The translations under genes and the position numbers were made by a program. The notes under the pieces were generated by a model. The model was not told the DNA's origin, did no database searches, and was given only the letters and a program-made list of their open reading frames with translations. From NCBI GenBank assembly GCA_003225175.1, contig QIBA01000035.1, positions 1-64,000 on the forward strand: a DNA stretch of 64,000 nucleotides, read 5' to 3'. Source of the DNA: Acidobacteriota bacterium (lineage in GTDB: Bacteria; Acidobacteriota; Terriglobia; Terriglobales; Acidobacteriaceae). Each line of letters opens with the position of its first letter. The first letter of the stretch is position 1. Positions 35,892 through 48,258 of this stretch are shown here, piece after piece.

Positions 35892-36415
35892 AATTTCTCT
35901 TCTCCTCTTGAGGTCCCTGTGCCACTCGACCTTGTCGTGTGGATTTAGGGGAAAGAACAAATTTTTAAATTGCTTGGCCCGAAATCCACAGTGGGAAGTC
36001 AGCGTAGGAAATCTTCTTTCCAGTCGCCCTGTCGGACTATCCCACCCGAAATTATTCCCATTTTGGTACCCGCGAAGATACCGAAAGGACTATGTACTTC
36101 GGGTGCGATGTGCCGAGATTATGATGGGCCTATGAAGGGGTCAACGTAACGCGCGAGTACGCACAAGTAATGTCCACTTTCGTGGGAGAGCAGCAAAAAG
36201 CCGCGATTTCGAAGGACCCCAGGTGGTAAGTGTCTGATTTAGAAAGGCTTGTTCAAAGGAAGGCCTATGGGTATTCCTGCATTGTTGCTGACCGGAGGCC
36301 CTCGTGACCGGCGAAATACCGGTTACTTCAATAACTGTCGAAGTTGCGCTGAATCCTTCAGAAAATCGATTTTTGGAAGGCGGGGACAAGCTGGAATGGG
36401 GTTTCAAAACGACAC

Positions 36416-36444
36416 GACCCGCGCGGTTATCACCGCAGCGGGTC
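36416..36444. other. Strong hairpin GACCCGC...GCGGGTC
   Basis: GACCCGC-GCGGT-TATC-ACCGC-A-GCGGGTC pairs along 12 bp with one bulged A. No U-run follows on either strand, so it is not a clear terminator. It lies about 350 bp before the ABC operon. Confidence 0.5.
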
Positions 36445-36692
36445 GCCGGTAAGCTGTTGGGATTGGCTTGAGGCGGTCACTCTATGCGAATGGCCTCTGC
36501 AAACCTCCAATGTGTAGCGGAGTTCGCCAGGTCTTTAGAGCTGAACGCCCTAAGCCTCAGCCACCTCACGTTTATTACTACTACCATCAGAACTTTTCAT
36601 ATATGTTGGATCGCCCTCCTTTCCCGTGTGATCTAAAGGATATTTGCTGCTAATTTCAAAGTCAACCGGCAGAATCGCGTTGCTAAACGACA

Positions 36693-36713
36693 GCGATTAG
36701 CAATAAGCAATAG
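36693..36713. repeat. Heptad repeat array
   Basis: GCGATTA, GCAATAA and GCAATAG are the same family as the arrays at 2469-5010, about 85 bp before the ABC ATPase start. Confidence 0.75.
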
Positions 36714-36798
36714 CTGAGAGGCTATAGCACGTTCAGCTTGCAACTTTTGCCCTCATGCAGGCGTAATAAAAATATTCACTACCGAGTCATAAATCTTA

Positions 36799-37512
36799 AT
36801 GCCGACCGACACTATGAAAGGCGCCGACATTGAGGCGCAGAAGCTTTGCCGCAGCTATCGCATGGGACAATCCGAGATTCGGGCCGTAAACTACGTGAGC
36901 TTTTTGATCCAGTCCGGAGAGTTCGTCGCCTTGCTCGGAACATCCGGATCTGGCAAGTCTTCCCTGCTGAACCTCATCGCCGGCCTGGATACTCCGAGTG
37001 CTGGTTCAGTTTCGGTTGACGGACGCGACCTCGCGCGCATGTCTCGCGAACAACTTGCCCGTTATCGACGGAGCACTGTGGGCATGGTTTTTCAGGCGTT
37101 CAATCTCGTCGCGGCGATGACTGTGCTCGAGAATGTCGAACTGCCGATGCGCTTCGCCGAAGTACCGCGCGACCAGCGCCTGAATCGCGCTCGAACGGCA
37201 CTCGAACGCGTGGGCTTAGGCCATCGTCTCAATCATCGTCCATCAGAACTTTCTGGAGGCGAGCAACAGCGAGCTTCCCTAGCACGAGCATTAGTCAACT
37301 CGCCGCAGTTGTTGCTCGCCGATGAACCTACGGGAAACCTCGACAGCCGCACGGGAAGCGAAATCATGGAGTTGATCCATACGATTAACGGGGAGGGCAC
37401 AACCGTGTTGATGGTCACCCATGAGCGTCCTCTAGCGGAACAATACGCATCGCGGTTCATATTCCTGCGCGACGGAAAACTGGTTAGCGATCCCTCCGAG
37501 GTGCCAGCATGA
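36799..37512 (+). CDS. ABC transporter ATP-binding protein, MacB/LolD type
   Basis: This 237-residue ATPase pairs with the permease that follows. It has Walker A GTSGSGKSS, Q-loop VFQAFNLV, signature LSGGEQQRASLARALV, Walker B LLLADEPTGNLD and the H-loop THERP. The family signature GNLDSRTGSEIMELI places it in the MacB/LolD/FtsE group, which powers mechanotransmission rather than classical transport. No clear Shine-Dalgarno precedes the ATG. Its stop overlaps the permease start by four bases (ATGA). Confidence 0.95.
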   Translation: MPTDTMKGADIEAQKLCRSYRMGQSEIRAVNYVSFLIQSGEFVALLGTSGSGKSSLLNLIAGLDTPSAGSVSVDGRDLARMSREQLARYRRSTVGMVFQAFNLVAAMTVLENVELPMRFAEVPRDQRLNRARTALERVGLGHRLNHRPSELSGGEQQRASLARALVNSPQLLLADEPTGNLDSRTGSEIMELIHTINGEGTTVLMVTHERPLAEQYASRFIFLRDGKLVSDPSEVPA

Positions 37513-38954
37513 AGACGGGTGATCTAGTCGAACTTGCCGCGCGAAATTTGCGTGAGTCTGTGCTGCGCAATTCCCTTACCACGGTGGGAATCTCCGTCGG
37601 GGTCGCGTCGCTGGTCGCCATGCTGTCGCTGGGCATCGGTCTACAACATCTTGCCGCATCACGTCTGGCGAAATCGGGATTGTTCGACAGCATCTACGTG
37701 ACTTCCGGGAGGCGCATGCAAGGGCCGAACGGTCGGATGGAACGAAGAAAGGGACCGCCACCTCCGCTGGACGAGCCCGCGCGTCAGAAGATGGCACGCT
37801 TTACTGAAGTCTCAGAGGTGTACCCAGACATCCGCTTCCCCGCGGAAGTGAGACTTGACTCTCCGAGCAACATCGAGGATCCTCCGGCGCAAGAACCGAG
37901 CTCCACGAAGTCCGAATCGGGAAATACGACTGAATCCGGAGAACGCTCTGGAAGTCGCGAGTACCAATTGGTCAGTGGGTTGCCTATGTCTGCGCGACAA
38001 CTCGAGACGTTCGATAACATAAAGGGCAGATACTTCTCGGCGCCTGATGCTGCTGAAGTAATACTGCAGGCAGATGAGGCTAAAAGTCTGAGTGACAAAC
38101 CTGAAGAGGTCGTCGGCAAAGACATTGTTCTTCGCTACGCCTCTCGGCACCTTCTTAAAGATGATGCGACGAACTCGGCCGCTTCCGAGTTCGGTGCGGC
38201 TAGCGAACTAAGCGTCTACGCCGTGACGCCGGTAGAGCGAAAAGTAAAGATTGTTGGTCTGGTCGAGTCGAAGGCCGACGCCGGAATCCGCGGTGCAGGC
38301 AGCGCTGGAGCATATGTCCCTATCGCCTTTGCGCAACAGCTCGAGCCGATGCAGATGACGCAAGTGCGCCTTGCAGGCGATCGCGATCCACTGTCGAACA
38401 GCTACCAGGCGCTGATCGTGCGAGTCAGCCGGTCTGCCCAGGTGGAACCAGTCGAAGACAAGATCAAGCAGCTCGGCTACAATACCTTTTCCCTTCTCGA
38501 TGCTACGCGCAGCTTGAGGAAGTTCTTCGCCATCCTCGATCTCTTCCTCGGCATTTTCGGGAGCCTCGCGCTTGCGGTTGCATCGCTCGGGATCATAAAC
38601 ACGCTGGTGATGTCAATCCTCGAGCGTCGCCGCGAGATCGGGATCATGAAGGCGATAGGAGCCAGCGATGGCGACGTGCAAAAGCTCTTCTTCGCCGAAG
38701 CCGGAGCCATGGGCATCTTTGGGGGCACGCTCGGTGTCGTGCTTGGATGGATCATAGGCCGCGTCATCAACTTCGGCACGCGCGTTTACATGCAGCGCCA
38801 GCAGCAATTCACTCCAGACGACGTGTGGCTGGTGCCTCTGTGGCTGGTCTTGGGGGCGATCGGGTTTTCGCTGATGGTGAGTCTGGTTGCCGGACTGTAT
38901 CCCGCGGCTCGTGCGGCTCGCCTCGATCCGGTGCAAGCCCTGCGTTACGACTGA
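37509..38954 (+). CDS. ABC transporter permease, MacB/FtsX family
   Basis: This 481-residue membrane protein has one N-terminal transmembrane helix (NSLTTVGISVGVASLVAMLS), a large periplasmic domain of about 290 residues and three C-terminal helices (FLGIFGSLALAVASLGI; AMGIFGGTLGVVLGWIIG; LVLGAIGFSLMVSLVAGLYP). The ending GLYPAARAARLDPVQALRYD is diagnostic of the FtsX/MacB family. Such pairs export peptides, siderophores or lipoproteins, or move them within the envelope. No membrane fusion protein gene is adjacent, so the partner and substrate are unknown. The periplasmic domain has a low-complexity acidic stretch (SSTKSESGNTTESGERSGS). Confidence 0.93.
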   Translation: MKTGDLVELAARNLRESVLRNSLTTVGISVGVASLVAMLSLGIGLQHLAASRLAKSGLFDSIYVTSGRRMQGPNGRMERRKGPPPPLDEPARQKMARFTEVSEVYPDIRFPAEVRLDSPSNIEDPPAQEPSSTKSESGNTTESGERSGSREYQLVSGLPMSARQLETFDNIKGRYFSAPDAAEVILQADEAKSLSDKPEEVVGKDIVLRYASRHLLKDDATNSAASEFGAASELSVYAVTPVERKVKIVGLVESKADAGIRGAGSAGAYVPIAFAQQLEPMQMTQVRLAGDRDPLSNSYQALIVRVSRSAQVEPVEDKIKQLGYNTFSLLDATRSLRKFFAILDLFLGIFGSLALAVASLGIINTLVMSILERRREIGIMKAIGASDGDVQKLFFAEAGAMGIFGGTLGVVLGWIIGRVINFGTRVYMQRQQQFTPDDVWLVPLWLVLGAIGFSLMVSLVAGLYPAARAARLDPVQALRYD

Positions 38955-39026
38955 AACAGGCTGGCGACTGTCAGCTATCGGCTTTCGTGCAGCAGCCGTT
39001 ATCGTATCAAACCCAAATGCGTTTTG

Positions 39027-39054
39027 GCCGAACGCCGAGTGCCGACAGCTTGTT
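39027..39054. repeat. Heptad repeats before guaA
   Basis: GCCGAAC, GCCGAGT, GCCGACA and GCTTGTT are in 7-bp phase, ending 33 bp before the guaA start. Confidence 0.5.
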
Positions 39055-39086
39055 GAATATGCGCGTAAACTCTGAGAAAGTAGATC

Positions 39087-40670
39087 ATGGAACCCCAGTC
39101 GATCGTCATCCTCGACTTTGGCTCGCAATACACGCAGCTGATTGCACGTAGAATTCGCGAACAGCGCGTCTTCTCTGTCGTACTTCCCTGCACTGCCCCG
39201 CTCGACGAAATCCAAAGCTATCGCCCTGCCGGAATCATTCTGTCTGGCGGTCCTTGCTCCGTCTATGACGACGATGCGCCTCCAGCGGACGAGCGTGTGC
39301 TCTCGCTCGGGCTTCCCGTTTTGGGCATCTGCTACGGACTGCATTTCATTACGCACAAGCTCGGAGGAAAAGTAGTTCCGGGGCCGAAGCGCGAGTACGG
39401 TCATGCGCAGGTCGAGGTAGTCGAACGAGAGTCTTCGCTCTTTCGCGACTTGCCGGCATCGCTCTCGGTGTGGATGTCTCACGGAGACGAGGCGCGCGAG
39501 CTGCCCTCAGGGTTTCGAATAGTAGCAAAGAGCTCCAGCGCGCTTGCAGCAATCGAGAATCCGGAGCGCAAGACATGGGCAGTGCAGTTTCATCCTGAGG
39601 TTCATCACACGAAGCTTGGCACCGATCTGCTGCGTAACTTCGTCTTCGGCATCTGCCATGCCGAGCCCAACTGGACGGCGCAACGATTCATCGACGAGAC
39701 CGTCGCGTCGATTAAAGAGACGGTCGGCGATGGACACGCGATCTGCGCGCTTTCTGGCGGCGTGGATTCCTCCGTGGCGGCCGTTCTGGTGCAGCGTGCC
39801 ATGGGAGACCGGCTGACCTGCGTCTTTGTCAACAATGGCGTATTGCGCAAAGACGAATTCCAGAAAGTACAAACCAATCTTCGCGACCGGCTTGGACTCA
39901 ACCTGGTAGCAGTGGATGCGAGTAATAGGTTTTTGTCGAAGCTTGCAAGCATCACCGATCCGGAAAAGAAGCGCAAGATTATCGGAAACGAGTTCATCGC
40001 GGTCTTCGATGACGAAGCCGAAAAGCTCATACGGAAATATCAGCAGCAAAAGGCCTCGAACGGCAGCGGTGTTAAGAAAGCTGAGTTTCTCGTTCAAGGG
40101 ACGTTGTACCCAGATGTGATTGAGTCACGCTCAGTCCGCGGACCTTCACAGACAATCAAGACTCACCACAATGTCGGCGGACTGCCAGAGAAGATGAATC
40201 TGAAGTTAATTGAGCCGCTAAAGGATCTCTTCAAGGACGAGGTACGCCGCATCGGTCGCGATCTGGGCATGCCCGCGGAGATCCTGCAGCGTCAGCCCTT
40301 TCCCGGTCCGGGACTCGCAGTCCGCATTCTTGGCGAAGTCACTCCCGAGCGCGTGAAATTACTTCAAGATGCTGACGACATCGTTGTCTCTGAAATCAAA
40401 GCCGCCGGGCTCTACAACCAGATATGGCAAGCATTCGCGGTTCTGCTGCCCGTGATGTCCGTTGGAGTCATGGGCGATTACCGCACTTACGCGTACACCT
40501 GCGCGATTCGCGCTGTGCATTCCGAGGACGGCATGACCGCAGATTGGGTCCCCCTTCCGTATGAGGTACTGCGCACCATTTCGAGCAGGATCGTTAACGA
40601 AGTCCTTGGGATCAACCGAGTAGTGTATGACATCACTTCAAAGCCGCCGGGCACGATTGAGTGGGAGTGA
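39087..40670 (+). CDS. guaA: GMP synthase (glutamine-hydrolysing)
   Basis: GuaA converts XMP to GMP using ATP and glutamine. The 527-residue protein has a class I amidotransferase domain with Cys82 (GICYGLH) and the His/Glu pair in [11 protein letters not shown]. The ATP-pyrophosphatase domain has the PP-loop [12 protein letters not shown]. The dimerisation domain ends with the typical [27 protein letters not shown] pattern. It stands alone, between the ABC operon and secA. Confidence 0.97.
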   Translation: MEPQSIVILDFGSQYTQLIARRIREQRVFSVVLPCTAPLDEIQSYRPAGIILSGGPCSVYDDDAPPADERVLSLGLPVLGICYGLHFITHKLGGKVVPGPKREYGHAQVEVVERESSLFRDLPASLSVWMSHGDEARELPSGFRIVAKSSSALAAIENPERKTWAVQFHPEVHHTKLGTDLLRNFVFGICHAEPNWTAQRFIDETVASIKETVGDGHAICALSGGVDSSVAAVLVQRAMGDRLTCVFVNNGVLRKDEFQKVQTNLRDRLGLNLVAVDASNRFLSKLASITDPEKKRKIIGNEFIAVFDDEAEKLIRKYQQQKASNGSGVKKAEFLVQGTLYPDVIESRSVRGPSQTIKTHHNVGGLPEKMNLKLIEPLKDLFKDEVRRIGRDLGMPAEILQRQPFPGPGLAVRILGEVTPERVKLLQDADDIVVSEIKAAGLYNQIWQAFAVLLPVMSVGVMGDYRTYAYTCAIRAVHSEDGMTADWVPLPYEVLRTISSRIVNEVLGINRVVYDITSKPPGTIEWE

Positions 40671-40685
40671 TTCCTTCGTGGTGTT

Positions 40686-40772
40686 TGTCATTCCGAAGCG
40701 CAGCGAGGAGTCTGTACCACACGGATGCGCACTCGTAAGAATAAAAATGCTTCGCTAGACTAGGAAATGACA
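40686..40772. repeat. Short element with TGTCATTCC/GGAAATGACA ends
   Basis: TGTCATTCCGAAGCGCAGCG at the left and GCTTCGCTAGACTAGGAAAT plus GACA at the right form an imperfect inverted repeat of about 87 bp. I recall similar TGTCATTCCGAGCGAAGCGAGG-type repeats in many Acidobacteria and other phyla. Confidence 0.55.
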
Positions 40773-41019
40773 GTGTGTTAGGCGTGCATGGCTTCGGCGG
40801 AAATCAGCTCATCACCGCATCCGCAGCCTCATGCTTTAGCAGCGTCCGCGACTAACTCAGCTACGCCTTGAGGTCTCCATTCGCTCCATTGCGACCTCCT
40901 CAAACCGTGAGCATCCAATGTGTTAGGCTTTCCCATGGACCTCTCCGCCCAGGGCACCGTCTCCGAGGGCAGTGGATTTGTGTCCCCGCCTCAGCCATCG
41001 GGATAAAGGAACAAAGGTT

Positions 41020-43995
<2,976 letters not shown>

Positions 43996-44064
43996 GCTTA
44001 CCTCCGCTTTCAAGGACTGTTCTGAAAGTGAGTTGAAAGGCACGCCTGAGGCCTGTGGGGACGT

Positions 44065-44272
44065 CTAGTGGCACAGCCGCCCTCGGCCGTGGCTACCCAA
44101 GTTCAGCAAAAAATCGACACGCTATGGCCTATCGATGTGCTCCCACGGCTCCCACTCCGCTCTGCGGAGCAATTCTTCAGTTGTGTTGAATAGGTAAGAC
44201 ATCTCGCACCGTAGGCATTTCCACATGTGTGGACCTGGGCGGAGCCACAGTCTAGGCCAGCTGTGCCACTAG
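44065..44272. repeat. ~208-bp terminal-inverted-repeat element, MITE-like
   Basis: CTAGTGGCACAGC at the left (44065-44077) is matched by GCTGTGCCACTAG at the right (44260-44272), a perfect 13-bp inverted repeat. Imperfect pairing extends inward (GGCCGTGGCT / AGCCACAG..GGCC). There is no ORF inside. CTAG at both ends could be part of the repeat or a target duplication. Confidence 0.7.
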
Positions 44273-44303
44273 TTCAAATTTAGAGTATGAGATACCCAAG
44301 ATC

Positions 44304-45122
44304 CTATTCCGGCAGCGGCATGGGCCCATGATTCAGCAAAGCGACGAATCTTGGATCCTTGCGGAAGCTCACAAACTCGTGGTCTTTTTGGAAGTTCTCT
44401 GCGACTTTAAATCCTTCCTCCATCGCCTTCTTGAGATATAACAGGCAGTGCTCGGCATCGCCACGTCCCGCGAACATCTTCGCGACTACGTACGAGTAGC
44501 GCGCTCGATCCTCTGGAGAAGACATCTGCATCGAGACGCCTATTTGTGAGTGGCGCTCGAAGATCTCTGGATCGAGGGAAAGGGCCGTCGCATATTCTTC
44601 GCTCGCTTTGTCATATTTGTGGGTCGCGAAATACGCGGTGCCGAGATTGCTATGGAAACTCGCAGACTCGGGGTTCAGCACGATCGCTTTACGGTAGAGC
44701 TTGATGGCCTTCCCGTAATTGCGAGTGTTGTAATGAACCACGCCGAGGTTGTTGGTGGCTTCTGGATATTTCGCGTTGCCCTTGATCGCGTGCTCAAACA
44801 TGCGCTTGGCTTCGTTGAAGTGCAGCATCTGAAGTTGAGCGATTCCTTCTTTATTATAAAGCTGCGCTGCAGACGAACTTTTACGGATCGCGGCTTCGTA
44901 GTAGTCGATAGCGTCGGCGTAGTACTTCTCTGCGCGCAGGATGTCTCCACGTTGCTCGAGCTGCTCGACAGTCGCGGTCGGAGAGGGCGGTTCAATGCGG
45001 CGCAGTTGCACCGGAGTCGTCATCGTGACCGACGAACTGTCTGTAGCTGGATTATTGGCTTGCCCGAAAGCACAGCAAACAGCGGCTAGAGCGAACGTGA
45101 AAGCGAACCTTGCACGAGACAT
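44304..45122 (-). CDS. Exported TPR-repeat protein
   Basis: From ATG 45122 (GGGAGG five bases upstream) the protein is 272 residues with a signal peptide (ARFAFTFALAAVCCAFGQA). At least five tetratricopeptide repeats follow between about 55 and 215 (AEKYYADAIDYYEAAIRKS, EAKRMFEHAIKGNAKYPEA, YGKAIKLYRKAIVLNPESA, YDKASEEYATALSLDPEIF). The C-terminal part (DRARYSYVVAKMFAGRGDAE, DPRFVALLNHGP) matches a TPR_end-of-protein pattern common in Acidobacteria. It is a periplasmic scaffold of unknown partner. The PBP gene ends 32 bp upstream on the same strand, so it may help peptidoglycan assembly. Confidence 0.88.
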   Translation of the reverse strand: MSRARFAFTFALAAVCCAFGQANNPATDSSSVTMTTPVQLRRIEPPSPTATVEQLEQRGDILRAEKYYADAIDYYEAAIRKSSSAAQLYNKEGIAQLQMLHFNEAKRMFEHAIKGNAKYPEATNNLGVVHYNTRNYGKAIKLYRKAIVLNPESASFHSNLGTAYFATHKYDKASEEYATALSLDPEIFERHSQIGVSMQMSSPEDRARYSYVVAKMFAGRGDAEHCLLYLKKAMEEGFKVAENFQKDHEFVSFRKDPRFVALLNHGPMPLPE

Positions 45123-45154
45123 GGTGGCCTCCCAGGTCACTTCCGTCGCGGGTT

Positions 45155-47770
45155 CTACCTTGGTGCAGGCGGGGGCGGCGAACTCTGCGGCGAATTTTGG
45201 TCCTTATTATCCCCCTTAATTGCCCCAAAAAGCTTGCCAAAAAAGCCCTTCTTCTTCTTGTCGTCCTCGGTACTTTGGGCCGCCTGGGACGACTGCACTA
45301 CCGGTGGGGACGAGAGTGGCTGGGATGTCGCCTGAGCTGGATTAGAAACCGCAACCGGGGGTGTCGGATGGGGTCCGACGCCAAATATCTTTTGGAAAAA
45401 ATTGCGTTGGTCGCCCGCGGTCATTTCGCAGGTCTGATTGGGTTCGGTGCCGGCGATGAATGCTGCCTCATAATCGTTCGGACACACGGGGGTAGCGAGG
45501 TAGTTTGTTACCTTATCGAGCTTTACGTCGACCACGCCGGCAGGCGGAGTAAACGATTGAACTCCATCCTTATATTGCGGTAGAGCCACGGCGCGCTTCA
45601 TGAATTGCGCCCAAATCGGAGCTGCTGTTTTGGCCCCTTCCAGCTTCAGGTCGCTGTAGTCGTCGTAGCCTACCCAGACTATGCACAGAAGGTTCGTGGT
45701 GTAACCTGCGAACCAGGCGTCGTGAGAGGTGCCAGTCTTGCCTGCGGCGGGAGCAGCGAAGCCTTCACGGCTGCGGACTCCAGCAGCCGTGCCATAGTTC
45801 ATCACGCCTTCCATCATCGTGGTGGTGACGTATGCTACGCGCGGATCGATCACCTGCCGGCTGTCCGTCGTGAAGTCTTGGAGAATATCGCCCTTTGCAT
45901 CGCGCACGGAGCTGACAAAGATCGGTGAAATGCGCGTGCCATTATTGGCAAAGATCGTATAGGCCCCGGCCATGTCCATGGGCGTGGCGTCGTACGAACC
46001 GATTGCCATGGCAGGAGTGGCGCGAACTGATTTGATTCCGGCGGAGCGGGCCAGGGCAACAACCTTGTCGTAGCCAATCATCTCGGCGACTTTTATAGTC
46101 GCGTTGTTGAGCGAGTGCGCGAGAGCGAAGCTGGCGCTCACCGGTCCATAGTATTTGTCCTCAAAATTCTTGGGTGTGTAGACCTTGTCTTCGTATTGGA
46201 AGACAGTAGGTGAATCGTCAACGATCGTAGCTGGCGTGAAGACCGATTGTGCTCCGCTCAGAGCCGTGTTGACTGCAGTCGCGAAAACGAATGGCTTGAA
46301 GATCGAGCCGGTCGGACGGCTCGCTACGACGTGATTCAACTGACTCATACCGTAGTTGCGTCCTCCGGAAAGCGCGAGGACTGCTCCGCTATGGGGATCG
46401 ATGCACACCAGCGCCACCTGCGCTTCAGGTCCCGGTTTAATCGTCGTCACGATCTTGGCGTTCTTGCCTTTACCCTCCCGAACCTTCTTAGTCCTTTGCT
46501 TGCGGACAAGTTCGTCAACCTGCTTCATGCCGATATCGATTGCTTCAGCAGCCGCATGCTGTAAGTCGAGATCGAGCGTCGTGTAGATGCGGTATCCATT
46601 CCCGTTGAGTTCGGTGTCTTTGTACTGCGAGAGCAAAGACTCGCGCACCATGTCGACAAAGTACGGCGCATCGCTGGCTTCCACGTTAGGCGGAGCAAGC
46701 TTCAGAGACGCGGCCTTGGAGCCGTCAGCCTGCGCTTGCGAGATCACCTCGTTGTCGACCATCGCCTGCAGTACGATGTTGCGTCGTTCCAGAGCGCGAT
46801 CGGGATGGCGATATGGTGAGAAGTATGTGGGGCCATTTACAATTCCGGCCAGCAGTGCCGCCTCGGGAAGCGTGAGATCTCCAATATCTTTCCCAAAATA
46901 GGCCTGCGAAGCCTCACCGAATCCTTTGATCGTGAACGAGCCGCGCTGGCCCATGTCCACCTGGTTTACATAGAGTTCGAGAATCTGCTTCTTCGAGAGA
47001 CGCTGCTCGAGCTCGGTAGCGATCAGCATCTCGGTCAGCTTGCGCTTGATGGTCTGCTGCGGAGTAAGGAAGAATCCGCGAGCGAGCTGCATGGTCAGCG
47101 TCGATCCGCCCTGCTTGTGTCGCGAGCGCAGATCAATCAGTGCGGCTTCGAGGAAGCGGAAGTAATTCACGCCACTGTGCTGGAAGAAGCGGCGATCCTC
47201 GATGGAGAGGATTGCATTCACGAGGAGGGAAGGCATGTCCTCGTATGTGATCAATCGACGCTTGGATCGGTTCTCGCGGTCGAACAGTCCGGTGACGAGT
47301 TGAGGCTCGAGTTCATACGCATCGAGTGCGCCGCCGTTCTTCTGAGTGATGCGATCGACCTTGCCATCAGAGACATGGATCGTCGCAGACTCGGGTGTGT
47401 GATACGACTCGGGTCCGGGACTAACTTCGATGGATGAGACGCCATCTTTGTACGTGCCCACTCGCGATCCGTTGCGGTCGCTCTCCTCGGTATATCCAGC
47501 ACGACGGAGGTCGGCGGCGATGCTGCTGATTTTTGTAGTCTCGCCGACTTTCACCGTTTCGGGCGCAGCGTAAATCTTTGCCGAATTGGCGAAGATAGGT
47601 CCGCTCAGGCGTTTATCAACAATCTTCTGGTACTTGACGTAGTAGTACGCAAACACGCCAAACAGAACCGTACATACGATGATGAAGCCGGCTACAGAAG
47701 CCTTGACGACGGGGTGCGAGAGGCGAGCATGAATGCCTTTGCCGCGGGGGATTTTTAGCTTGATGGCCAA
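45155..47770 (-). CDS. Class A penicillin-binding protein (PBP1B-like)
   Basis: This 871-residue bifunctional peptidoglycan synthase is anchored by one transmembrane helix (residues about 22-45). A UB2H-like domain follows (IYAAPETVKVGETTK, RRAGYTEESDR). The GT51 transglycosylase has catalytic Glu191 in SIEDRRFFQHSG plus GGSTLTMQLARGFFL. The transpeptidase has Ser489-x-x-Lys492 (RPTGSIFKPF), SLNNA (SxN) and AGKTGTS. Presence of the UB2H-like region favours the PBP1B lineage. The C-terminal tail is unusual: a Pro/Gln/Ser-rich linker and then a basic amphipathic segment (KKKKGFFGKLFGAIKGDNKD) and a poly-Pro end. Confidence 0.94.
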   Translation of the reverse strand: MAIKLKIPRGKGIHARLSHPVVKASVAGFIIVCTVLFGVFAYYYVKYQKIVDKRLSGPIFANSAKIYAAPETVKVGETTKISSIAADLRRAGYTEESDRNGSRVGTYKDGVSSIEVSPGPESYHTPESATIHVSDGKVDRITQKNGGALDAYELEPQLVTGLFDRENRSKRRLITYEDMPSLLVNAILSIEDRRFFQHSGVNYFRFLEAALIDLRSRHKQGGSTLTMQLARGFFLTPQQTIKRKLTEMLIATELEQRLSKKQILELYVNQVDMGQRGSFTIKGFGEASQAYFGKDIGDLTLPEAALLAGIVNGPTYFSPYRHPDRALERRNIVLQAMVDNEVISQAQADGSKAASLKLAPPNVEASDAPYFVDMVRESLLSQYKDTELNGNGYRIYTTLDLDLQHAAAEAIDIGMKQVDELVRKQRTKKVREGKGKNAKIVTTIKPGPEAQVALVCIDPHSGAVLALSGGRNYGMSQLNHVVASRPTGSIFKPFVFATAVNTALSGAQSVFTPATIVDDSPTVFQYEDKVYTPKNFEDKYYGPVSASFALAHSLNNATIKVAEMIGYDKVVALARSAGIKSVRATPAMAIGSYDATPMDMAGAYTIFANNGTRISPIFVSSVRDAKGDILQDFTTDSRQVIDPRVAYVTTTMMEGVMNYGTAAGVRSREGFAAPAAGKTGTSHDAWFAGYTTNLLCIVWVGYDDYSDLKLEGAKTAAPIWAQFMKRAVALPQYKDGVQSFTPPAGVVDVKLDKVTNYLATPVCPNDYEAAFIAGTEPNQTCEMTAGDQRNFFQKIFGVGPHPTPPVAVSNPAQATSQPLSSPPVVQSSQAAQSTEDDKKKKGFFGKLFGAIKGDNKDQNSPQSSPPPPAPR

Positions 47771-47862
47771 AGTAAAAAACTTCTACCTACATAGATTAGA
47801 CGAAAGCTGGCCGGTGATGGCTCCTGATTCTGCATTGCCTCAAGATTCAAGCAGTTAGCCGC

Positions 47863-48234
47863 CTATTGAAGGACTCGGTTAGGAATCGGATCGATCTTGG
47901 TTCCGTTCTTCGCGGCCGCATGGAAGTCCATGTCAAAGGGACGAAACATAGCATCAACGTGCACCGTATAGTTTACCCCGATGATGCAGTCCCCTCCGCC
48001 CTTTGCAACCCAAACCAATTCAGGATTTACCGGGACGCCGATCTCTGCGATCTGTTTTCTCACCTCGCCACGAATGGCATTCTCATCCAATGGAGAGTAT
48101 TCGTTGTTGCGAGAGATGCTCTGAAGCTCCTCCTGGAATTGATACGCCTGGATATATGGCGGCATCATCTTCCACAAAAGATAGACGACCGCAGCTACTA
48201 CAAAAATGCCAAAAAGCGATTTGAGCCTCGTCAT
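47863..48234 (-). CDS. Small membrane-anchored protein, DUF4845-like
   Basis: This 123-residue protein has one N-terminal transmembrane helix (LFGIFVVAAVVYLLWKMMPP). A short extracytoplasmic domain follows (YQFQEELQSISRNNEYSPLD, RKQIAEIGVPVNPELVWVAK, IIGVNYTVHVDAMFRPFDMD). The layout resembles DUF4845-type proteins but I am not certain of the family. It lies between proS (24 bp) and the PBP gene (92 bp) on the same strand and probably belongs to one operon. Confidence 0.82.
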   Translation of the reverse strand: MTRLKSLFGIFVVAAVVYLLWKMMPPYIQAYQFQEELQSISRNNEYSPLDENAIRGEVRKQIAEIGVPVNPELVWVAKGGGDCIIGVNYTVHVDAMFRPFDMDFHAAAKNGTKIDPIPNRVLQ

Positions 48235-48258
48235 GTTAATCAGAGAGCCAGAGCTGAT

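Larger units (their letters stand above)
35892..36798. other. Long intergenic region between divergent operons
   Basis: About 900 bp holds no gene I can support. It contains a strong 29-nt hairpin (36416-36444) and a heptad array (36693-36713). Short open frames at 36141-36407 (minus) and 36249-36452 (plus) show no family features. Confidence 0.5.

Noticed and set aside
36141-36452. Overlapping 88- and 67-codon ORFs on opposite strands
   Set aside because: No ribosome sites, no hydrophobic or family pattern; region contains a hairpin and looks noncoding.
38613-39482. 289-codon minus-strand ORF
   Set aside because: It spans the end of the ABC permease and the start of guaA in antisense, with no family motifs or ribosome site; both overlapped genes are secure.
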